Source of the DNA: HGW-17 sp964516435
GTDB lineage: Bacteria > Myxococcota_A > Polyangia > HGW-17
NCBI GenBank assembly: GCA_964516435.1
Contig: CAZEZP010000021.1
Location: 1-15,174 of the forward strand
Reading direction: 5' to 3'
DNA: 15,174 nucleotides
Shown here: positions 6,811 to 12,177 of the stretch, piece by piece
Layout of the letters: each line of letters opens with the position of its first letter
Position numbering within the stretch: the stretch's first letter is position 1
Translations under genes and position numbers: made by a program
The notes under the pieces: model-generated
Seen by the model: the letters and a program-made list of their open reading frames with translations, nothing else
The model's database searches: none
Told to the model about the DNA's origin: nothing

Positions 6811-7221
6811 ATGGACATCCGTACGCTCATCGAGGAAGCGCGCCAGGCCAGTTCCCATGCCTACGCGCCCTACTCCCGCTACCGCGTGGGCGCATGCCTG
6901 CTGCTCGCGAGCGGAACGTCATACCGGGGCGTGAACGTGGAAAACGCCAGTTACGGGGGCACCATCTGCGCGGAGCGCATGGCCCTGGGCGCCGCCGTCA
7001 CGGCGGAGGGGCCCGACATCCGCATCGCGCACGTGGTGGTGCACACGGCTTCCTCCCCGCCGGCGGCTCCCTGCGGCCTGTGCCTGCAGATGCTCTCCGA
7101 GTTCGCCTCTCCCGATACGCCCGTCACGTGCGCCAATTTCCACGGCGAGGTCCGATCCTTCACGCTGGGGCAACTGCTGCCGCAGGCCTTCCACGGCGCC
7201 GACATCACCCCGGGTCAATGA
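6811..7221 (+). CDS. cdd: Cytidine deaminase
   Basis: Zinc hydrolase that converts cytidine and deoxycytidine to uridine and deoxyuridine in pyrimidine salvage. At 136 residues it is the small tetrameric (Bacillus-type) class. Catalytic motifs are complete: NVENASYGGTICAER (42-56), with C53 as zinc ligand and E55 as proton shuttle, and APCGLC (86-91) with C88 and C91. The start at 6811 has a very strong GAAGGAGGG 7 nt upstream; the open frame extends further up inside rlmI but is not used. It begins 14 nt after rlmI, so it is probably in the same transcript. Confidence 0.96.
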   Translation: MDIRTLIEEARQASSHAYAPYSRYRVGACLLLASGTSYRGVNVENASYGGTICAERMALGAAVTAEGPDIRIAHVVVHTASSPPAAPCGLCLQMLSEFASPDTPVTCANFHGEVRSFTLGQLLPQAFHGADITPGQ

Positions 7222-7239
7222 CGATACCGGAATTTTTCC

Positions 7240-7268
7240 TTTACAAGTCTGCATGAAAACGCTAGTTT
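7240..7268 (+). promoter_or_regulatory. Promoter of the FMN-binding-like lipoprotein gene
   Basis: TTTACA (7240-7245) is followed after 17 nt by TAGTTT (7263-7268), in a locally AT-rich stretch after cdd. Transcription would start near 7275, about 20 nt before the ATG. Confidence 0.55.
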
Positions 7269-7270
7269 TC
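7255..7270. repeat. Perfect inverted repeat over the -10 box (possible operator)
   Basis: GAAAAC (7255-7260) and GTTTTC (7265-7270) are exact complements around GCTA. The repeat covers the -10 element TAGTTT of the lipoprotein promoter, where a repressor would block transcription. It lies upstream of the predicted transcript start, so an RNA-hairpin role is less likely. It is short enough to arise by chance. Confidence 0.4.
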
Positions 7271-7294
7271 GCCCGTTTCGAAAGGAGATGCTTC

Positions 7295-7978
7295 ATGAAA
7301 AAATCATTGTCTTTTATTTTGATTGCAATGCTGTCCTTCGCAGGTTGCAACAAGAAAAACAAGGAGGCACAGGCACCGGCTCCTGGTTCGGACATGAATG
7401 CGCCAATGCCGCCAGAGCCCGCGATGAGTGCCGATGCCACCCCCGTGCCTGCGGAGATGGCCCCCGAAGCCGCGATGAGCGCCGATGCCACCCCCACGCA
7501 GGACGCCACGCCGGCGGCCGGCAATGCCCCGCACCTGGAAGTCCCGCCCGATGCCGTGGTGGTGGAGACGCCCATCTGGCACAAGACCTTCACCCTGGAA
7601 GGGAAGAAATACTTCCTGCTGGACTCCTCCATGATCAAGGAAACCAGGGACATCAAGGGCTATGCCGCGCCGCTGCAGATTTGGGCGATTTTCGATGAAT
7701 CCGGTACCCTGGCCCGGGTCAAAATCGCCTCCCACAAGGAAACGCCCGAATTCATCGAGCGCGTGGAAAAGGAGTGGCTTCCGAAGTTCTCCGGATTGGC
7801 CAAGGACAAACTCATCCTGGGCGCTGGCGGCATCGATGCTCTTTCCGAAGCCACGCTGAGCACCGACGCCATCCGCAAGACCGTGGACGCCCTGCGCGCC
7901 CTGGCCTTCACCCAACTGCTCAAACTGCCCATTCCCCAGGCCAATCCGGCCCCCGCCAAAACCGGCGAAATCAAGTAG
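7295..7978 (+). CDS. Lipoprotein with FMN-binding-like (RnfG/NqrC-type) domain
   Basis: A 227-residue exported protein. The start at 7295 has AAAGGAG 7 nt upstream, better than the frame's earlier ATG at 7253. MKKSLSFILIAMLSFAGC is a lipoprotein signal peptide, with the lipidated Cys at 18. Residues 25-80 are a Pro/Ala/Thr linker with a repeated AMSADATP (43-50 and 60-67). Residues about 100-205 match the FMN-binding domain pattern: GYAAPLQIWAIFDESG (122-137), HKETPEF (147-153), W161 and F165, then DALSEATLST (181-190), where covalent flavoproteins read SGAT(S/T). T187 is in place, but Glu replaces the Gly. In Rnf, Nqr and Rsx complexes this domain carries electrons on covalent FMN. Whether this protein holds flavin is uncertain. 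It converges on the flippase gene, with 9 nt between stops. Confidence 0.78.
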   Translation: MKKSLSFILIAMLSFAGCNKKNKEAQAPAPGSDMNAPMPPEPAMSADATPVPAEMAPEAAMSADATPTQDATPAAGNAPHLEVPPDAVVVETPIWHKTFTLEGKKYFLLDSSMIKETRDIKGYAAPLQIWAIFDESGTLARVKIASHKETPEFIERVEKEWLPKFSGLAKDKLILGAGGIDALSEATLSTDAIRKTVDALRALAFTQLLKLPIPQANPAPAKTGEIK

Positions 7979-7987
7979 TCCTCCCCA

Positions 7988-8959
7988 TCACGTCTTCGTT
8001 CCCCCATCCACCAACGGTGCATCCGAGGACCGTTGTACCAGAAGCCAGAAGGCGCCAGCCGCCACCACGGGAATGGATCCGATGACGAAAAACGCGAGCG
8101 CAAGGGAGACTCCCTGCGTCTGCTGGTATCCGCGCGCAACGAACAGCATGCCCAGAACGGCTTCCCGGGTTCCCAAACCGAGTACAGATACCGGCAGCAG
8201 GGCCACGGTGTTGGCCAGCCCGAAGAGCAGGAACAGTTCCCCGAATCCGATGGGAACGCCCATGCTCCAGGCCATCACGTACACCTGCAGGTTCATGAAG
8301 GCATAGCCGGCCAGCGTCCACAGCGCCAGAAGCGGCCAGAATCGCATCGACTCGCTCCAGGCATCCCAAAATGTCTGCATGCCGTCTTTCGGCAGGGGAA
8401 GACGCGAAAGCAGGCGGTGCAGCCAGCGGGCGGCCGGCCTCTGGAAGAAGAAACCGGCGGCCAGCGCCGCAAAAAACAGGGCCATGGATGCCGGATGCCC
8501 CCACATCCAGGCCGCCGCCAGGCCAGAAACCAGCAGCAAAAAAGCAAGATCGAAAACGCGGTCCGCAATCACCGTAGCCAGGGAAGCCGCCACAGGAGCC
8601 CCAAACCTGCGGGCGGGAAGCCAGGCACGAAAGAATTCCCCGGCGCGCCCCGGAGTGAAGGCCCCCATCGCGATACCCGCCAGATACGCGCCGAACGCAT
8701 GGGAAACGGGAACGCGGATGCCGGCCGCATGCAGCATCCGCCGCCAGCGCTCGCTCTTGCAGGCCAGATGGGGGATGCTCAAACCCAGCGCCAGGCATGC
8801 GGACCAGAAGCCCAGCCGGCCCAACTGTTCCACCAGGGCGCTTAAGCCCACGCGCCACAGGACGAGAACCAGGATGGAAATTCCGATCGCCCTGGGCAAC
8901 ACCCCCCGAAACCAGGGGCGCCGCCGGCCCGCGGCCACCGGTTCGGGAAACCCGTCCAT
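7988..8959 (-). CDS. Flippase-like integral membrane protein (LPG synthase TM / UPF0104 family)
   Basis: A 323-residue, mostly hydrophobic protein with about seven or eight predicted membrane segments. Family hallmarks are KSERWRRML (68-76), TPGRAGEFFRAWL (101-113), ADRVFDL (132-138) and LPVSVLGLGTREA (255-267). These occur in the membrane domain of lysylphosphatidylglycerol synthase (MprF flippase) and stand-alone AglD/YbhN-like proteins. No aminoacyl-transfer domain is present, so it is the stand-alone type, perhaps moving a lipid or lipid-linked sugar; the substrate cannot be read from the sequence. It is the last gene of the TPR-RseC-flippase unit, starting 3 nt after the RseC-like stop, which points to coupled expression. 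Confidence 0.85.
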   Translation of the reverse strand: MDGFPEPVAAGRRRPWFRGVLPRAIGISILVLVLWRVGLSALVEQLGRLGFWSACLALGLSIPHLACKSERWRRMLHAAGIRVPVSHAFGAYLAGIAMGAFTPGRAGEFFRAWLPARRFGAPVAASLATVIADRVFDLAFLLLVSGLAAAWMWGHPASMALFFAALAAGFFFQRPAARWLHRLLSRLPLPKDGMQTFWDAWSESMRFWPLLALWTLAGYAFMNLQVYVMAWSMGVPIGFGELFLLFGLANTVALLPVSVLGLGTREAVLGMLFVARGYQQTQGVSLALAFFVIGSIPVVAAGAFWLLVQRSSDAPLVDGGTKT

Positions 8960-8962
8960 GGG

Positions 8963-9433
8963 TCAGGATTCCGAGGACGGGCACGGCGCCGCGTCATCGA
9001 GGATTTCCACGGCCGCCAGCGCAGGTTCGCCTTCCCGCTGCCGGCGGCCGCGAAGGAACAGGAAAAGAGCGGCCAGCGCCAGCGCCAGCAAGGCCCCGGC
9101 CGCGGCACCCGCATCCGGCGGAAGCGAAAAGCGCGGCGCCAGTTCGTAGCCGGCCAGCGCCGCCCCCAGCATGGCCACGGACGGCAGGAAGTACACCACG
9201 AACGCCGCGGCCAGAAGTGGACCAGCCTCCATCTCCAGACGCACGCGCTGGCCGACAGAGGCGCGGCAGAGGTTGCGCGCCCGGGCGCGGTGCGTACGCA
9301 CAGAGCCCGAAAAAGCCGTGCAGGCACCGGATGCCGCGCAATGCCCGCATGCGTCGGGGCGGCCCACCTGCACCTCGACCCAGCCGTCTCCGGCGGACAC
9401 CACCCATCCGTCGCGCACGATGCGTTCGCTCAT
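8963..9433 (-). CDS. RseC/SoxR-reducing-system-like membrane protein
   Basis: A 156-residue inner-membrane protein of the RseC family. E. coli RseC affects sigma-E and helps the Rsx complex keep SoxR reduced. The N-terminal cytoplasmic part has the typical short beta-strands and cysteine motif ACGHCAASGAC (C29, C32, C38). Two membrane helices follow, at about 72-95 and 109-128, then a short charged tail. Its ATG overlaps the TPR gene stop (ATGA), and its own stop is 3 nt before the flippase gene. No rnf/rsx genes are in the window, but an FMN-binding-like lipoprotein lies just beyond the flippase gene on the opposite strand. Confidence 0.82.
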   Translation of the reverse strand: MSERIVRDGWVVSAGDGWVEVQVGRPDACGHCAASGACTAFSGSVRTHRARARNLCRASVGQRVRLEMEAGPLLAAAFVVYFLPSVAMLGAALAGYELAPRFSLPPDAGAAAGALLALALAALFLFLRGRRQREGEPALAAVEILDDAAPCPSSES

Positions 9434-10224
9434 GCGGGCTCCTGCTGGCGCACGCGCGCCGCCAGTTCCCGCCCGCCCGGATAGTCCGGCACGGTCTCCA
9501 GGAGCCGCGCGATCCGTTCGCGCGCCGGACCGAGGCGCCCCATGCGCGCATGCAGGCGCGCCGAGTTGTACAGCGCCACCGGATGCCCCGGCTCGATCCC
9601 CAGCGCCTGCTCATAGCATTCCCCGGCCTCCTCGAGCCGCTCCCGCGTTTCGGCCAGCACCCCCAGGTTCACCCAGGGGCCCGCCCATCCCGGCGCCAGT
9701 TCCGCGGCCGACCGGAAATGGCCGCTGGCGGCCTCCCAGTCCCCCGCGCGCGAGGCCAGAAGACCCCGCAACTGCGCCACCTGCGCCCTGCCGGTGCGCA
9801 GGGTGCCCTCCGGCGCGCCCTGCCGGCGGGCGGTTTCCAGCCGCGCCTCGGCCGCATCGGGCTCGCCCCGGCGCACATCCATCTCGGCCATGGTCAACTG
9901 CACCAGGAAATCCTGCGGATGGCGGGTCTCCTGCTCGCGCAGGATGCGCGCGGCGCTGTCGAAATCTCCCAGGTCCATGACGGCCTTGGCCCAGGCGCAT
10001 GCGGCCTCGACCAGATCCGGCTCCGCCATCGCCGCCCGCTCCAGCAGGGGGACAGCCTCCCGAGCGCGCCCCGACTGGGCCAGCGCCTGTCCCCAGGCGA
10101 AACAGGCCAGCGGATGCTCGGGGTTTTCCGTGAATGCCGCGTGGAAATGCGTGTACGCCACGGCCGGGTGGTTGTCCGATAGCGCCTTGTAGCCGAGTTG
10201 CAGGTGCGAAATCCAGTCCGACAT
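9430..10224 (-). CDS. Tetratricopeptide-repeat protein
   Basis: A 264-residue protein composed almost entirely of helix-turn-helix TPR units. Recognisable repeats start near residues 4, 39, 73, 106, 149, 182 and 216, with typical W/G/A/F spacing, as in PWVNLGVLAETRERLEEA (183-200) and ALYNSARLHARMGRLGPA (217-234). There is no signal peptide or membrane segment, so it is probably cytoplasmic and acts as a scaffold. I chose the ATG at 10224 because GGAGG lies 5 nt upstream and a good promoter lies just before it; a longer frame (to 10308) would run through that promoter. It is the first gene of a three-gene unit, coupled by ATGA overlap to the RseC-like gene. Partners are unknown. Confidence 0.85.
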   Translation of the reverse strand: MSDWISHLQLGYKALSDNHPAVAYTHFHAAFTENPEHPLACFAWGQALAQSGRAREAVPLLERAAMAEPDLVEAACAWAKAVMDLGDFDSAARILREQETRHPQDFLVQLTMAEMDVRRGEPDAAEARLETARRQGAPEGTLRTGRAQVAQLRGLLASRAGDWEAASGHFRSAAELAPGWAGPWVNLGVLAETRERLEEAGECYEQALGIEPGHPVALYNSARLHARMGRLGPARERIARLLETVPDYPGGRELAARVRQQEPA

Positions 10225-10262
10225 GGTTCCTCCGGCAGAAGCCCCAAACGTGCGACGGTCGA

Positions 10263-10290
10263 AGTATAGGCCAAACGATCCGGGATTCAA
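10263..10290 (-). promoter_or_regulatory. Promoter of the TPR-RseC-flippase unit
   Basis: On the minus strand, TTGAAT (10285-10290) is followed after 16 nt by TATACT (10263-10268), one of the best -10 matches in the window. The start would lie near 10256, about 32 nt before the TPR gene ATG. Confidence 0.7.
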
Positions 10291-10317
10291 CCGGAAAGAA
10301 AGATCCATCCTCCCGTC

Positions 10318-10336
10318 CGCACGACGCGACCGTGCG
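10318..10336 (-). terminator. Possible weak terminator after the beta-barrel gene
   Basis: CGCACG (10331-10336 read on the minus strand) and CGTGCG (10318-10323) form a 6-bp stem with a 7-nt loop, about 30 nt past the stop of the beta-barrel gene. The next T-rich stretch (ATCTTTCTTT) is about 12 nt later rather than directly after, so this is at best a weak intrinsic terminator. Confidence 0.25.
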
Positions 10337-10366
10337 CCCCAAAATGGCGGGCCCCGGCGTGAAGAA

Positions 10367-11344
10367 TCAGAAATCCCAGCCGAACTGGATGGAATAGGTC
10401 TGCTGCAGGACGCTGGAATCCTTGATGGAGCGCGTCTGGCCGGACACGGGCTCGAGCACCTCGTCCTTGGACTGCCCCTTGAGCGTGAAGATGCCCTCCA
10501 CAGTGATGACCATCCTGTAGTAGATGAACCGCGCGCCGAAGAAGACGCGGTGGCGCAGGATGGTGTCCTGGTCGTCGAAGACCACGTTGTTGTCGCAGTC
10601 GGAACTGGTGCATCCCATCCCGGGGCCGTACGGCGTGGTGCCGTCGGGATTCAGGGAATCCACGGAGGGCGTGGTGTCGATGACCTTGCTGTCCCCGATG
10701 ATCATCAGCGCGTTGTAGCCGGCATACGGCGTCACGTTGAGGGAACTGGCCACGCCGAAACTCTTGGAGAGGCTCACGTCCACGCTGGCGATCGTGATGT
10801 CCGCCTGGCGCGACCCCATGACCCGCGCGCCATGCCCGCGCACGGCGACGTCGGGGAAAGGCACATGGAAATAGCCCTCGTTGATGCTGAACTTGGCGAA
10901 CACGTGCGGCGCGTACATGTGGCTTTCCAGCAGGTATTTGATGCCGCCGCCAATCTCGAACCCGGGCAGCGGAAACCACATGCCCCGGCGCACTTCCATG
11001 CCGATGGTCTGCACGAACCCGCCCGGGTCCCCGTGCACGCCGTTCTTCCAGTAGTCCGCGGTGCCGTTGATGGTGGTGAGGTTGTAGTGGGCGCCGATGG
11101 CCATGCCCATGTATCCCAGCGTCTCGGCCGGCGCCAGGAAGGTGGGCGCGAACGCCACGCCCATCTCGCTGATGAGGTTGCGGTAGGCGGCGGTGCGATC
11201 CGCCATGGCGGTGAAGGGATCGCTGGAAGTGTACGCGTTGTACAGTTTCGCGAGATCGAAATCATGGCGGTACTCGCCGGCCCGCGCAACCATGGGAAGG
11301 GCCAGGCAAGTCACGATGAACACGGTCAGGAAGGAACGTTTCAT
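10367..11344 (-). CDS. Predicted outer-membrane beta-barrel protein
   Basis: A 325-residue exported protein. MKRSFLTVFIVTCLALPMVARA (1-22) is a clear Sec signal peptide with cleavage after ARA. The mature part has alternating hydrophobic and polar strands rich in Gly, Tyr and Phe, such as IGGGIKYLLESHMYAPHVFAKFSI and RVFFGARFIYYRMVITVEGIF. It ends in FGWDF with C-terminal Phe, the usual signal for insertion by the Bam complex. A loop contains two cysteines (MGCTSSDCDNN). The ATG at 11344 has GAGGAG 4 nt upstream; the eight-residue upstream extension is unsupported. I do not recognise a specific family, so pore or substrate cannot be stated. It has its own apparent promoter in the 64-nt gap from the zinc-ribbon gene. 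Confidence 0.75.
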   Translation of the reverse strand: MKRSFLTVFIVTCLALPMVARAGEYRHDFDLAKLYNAYTSSDPFTAMADRTAAYRNLISEMGVAFAPTFLAPAETLGYMGMAIGAHYNLTTINGTADYWKNGVHGDPGGFVQTIGMEVRRGMWFPLPGFEIGGGIKYLLESHMYAPHVFAKFSINEGYFHVPFPDVAVRGHGARVMGSRQADITIASVDVSLSKSFGVASSLNVTPYAGYNALMIIGDSKVIDTTPSVDSLNPDGTTPYGPGMGCTSSDCDNNVVFDDQDTILRHRVFFGARFIYYRMVITVEGIFTLKGQSKDEVLEPVSGQTRSIKDSSVLQQTYSIQFGWDF

Positions 11345-11371
11345 GGAACTCCTCGCTGCACGACGCACCGG

Positions 11372-11400
11372 AGGCTACCAGAGGTTGATCGTTTCGGCAA
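11372..11400 (-). promoter_or_regulatory. Candidate promoter of the beta-barrel gene
   Basis: On the minus strand, TTGCCG (11395-11400) is followed after 17 nt by TAGCCT (11372-11377), just past the stop of the zinc-ribbon gene. The -10 keeps only the TA---T positions, so support is moderate. Confidence 0.42.
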
Positions 11401-11408
11401 GTCGAACA

Positions 11409-11924
11409 TCACAGTTTGGGCCACAGCAGCAGGTAGAAGCCCAGCCCGCTCTCCGCCAGGCCGGCCATAAACGCCCCCGCGCCGTTGACCGTCCGGAATC
11501 CCCAGGGCAGGAAGCGGAACATGACCCCTAAAAGCCCGTGCAGCATCACCGCCATGCCGAAGATGGCCGCGAGCCACGCGATGAGCCCCTTGTCCGAAAA
11601 GCCCGGGATGGTGAACGCCATGACCACCAGCACCAGGGCGATGATGCCATAGGCCATGATGACCGAGGACCGGATGGGCTTCTGGATGCGGATGGTGCCC
11701 GTCTCGTGGATGGGCGCATGGCACTGCGGGCAGCGGATGGTGAACAGGTGCACGGTGGTGTCACACCTGGGGCACTTCTTGTACTGGTCCGCCATCGGGC
11801 CCAGTTCGGATTTTTCATAGAAGCAGTCCCGGCACAGGGGATTGCCGGAAAACGAGTATGTCTCGTCGGGCGACAACGCCCGGGAGCACTTGAAACATGA
11901 AATCTTTTCAGGGGAGTCGGTCAT
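11409..11924 (-). CDS. Membrane protein with two four-cysteine zinc-binding modules
   Basis: A 171-residue protein of unknown function. The soluble N-terminal half holds two likely zinc sites. The first, CFKC (10-13) with CRDC (31-34), is spaced like half a LIM domain. The second is a zinc ribbon, CPRC (51-54) with CPQC (65-68). The C-terminal half has about three membrane helices (roughly 86-107, 114-138 and 148-168), giving a cytoplasmic zinc domain tethered to the membrane. The ATG at 11924 follows GAGGAGG at 6-nt spacing; upstream in-frame residues are unsupported. It is transcribed away from the beta-helix gene. Similar zinc-ribbon-plus-TM proteins are common and mostly uncharacterised. 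Confidence 0.75.
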   Translation of the reverse strand: MTDSPEKISCFKCSRALSPDETYSFSGNPLCRDCFYEKSELGPMADQYKKCPRCDTTVHLFTIRCPQCHAPIHETGTIRIQKPIRSSVIMAYGIIALVLVVMAFTIPGFSDKGLIAWLAAIFGMAVMLHGLLGVMFRFLPWGFRTVNGAGAFMAGLAESGLGFYLLLWPKL

Positions 11925-12007
11925 CGATGTCCTCCTCGCGAGGCGATAACCTGCCACCGAAGCGGCATTTCTTCAAGTCCAATTTCGGAGGACCGGATAG
12001 AAAAATC

Positions 12008-12114
12008 AAAAGAGCCCCCGGGGTTGCCGCCACCATTTCGTAATATTTGAAGAATGGCAACAGGCACACCATCGAAGAGGGCCTGACGTTCCAGTTGGCG
12101 GCCGGGGCTCTTTT
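12008..12114. other. 107-nt element able to fold into a closed, branched structure
   Basis: AAAAGAGCCCC (12008-12018) and GGGGCTCTTTT (12104-12114) are perfect 11-bp complements. Inside them GCCGCC (12026-12031) pairs with GGCGGC (12097-12102). The enclosed part can form two more hairpins: CCATT / AATGG (12033-12037, 12053-12057) and CAGGC / GCCTG (12061-12065, 12081-12085). It lies between divergent genes. The plus-strand promoter at 12126 starts downstream of it, so it is not in the leader of the beta-helix gene. On the minus strand it would lie in a long leader of the zinc-ribbon gene, ending 84 nt before that ATG. It could be a small RNA, a leader element or a small inverted-repeat element. 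Confidence 0.5.
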
Positions 12115-12125
12115 CCGGCGCGTCA

Positions 12126-12154
12126 TTGACTCCCCCCGATGGCCGGCCTATCGT
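12126..12154 (+). promoter_or_regulatory. Promoter of the beta-helix surface-protein gene
   Basis: TTGACT (12126-12131) is followed after 17 nt by TATCGT (12149-12154). The start would be near 12161, about 17 nt before the ATG at 12178, leaving room for the AGGAG ribosome site. Confidence 0.6.
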
Positions 12155-12177
12155 GCCGGCAGCAGGAGTCCTCATCC

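Noticed and set aside
8797..10182. 461-residue plus-strand frame opposite the TPR and RseC genes
   Set aside because: Antisense shadow: low-complexity Arg/Pro/Ala composition, no ribosome site, and convincing genes on the other strand.
12008..12114. Outer stem as a simple bidirectional terminator
   Set aside because: Both flanking genes are transcribed away from it, and 85 nt separate the arms, far longer than an intrinsic terminator loop.
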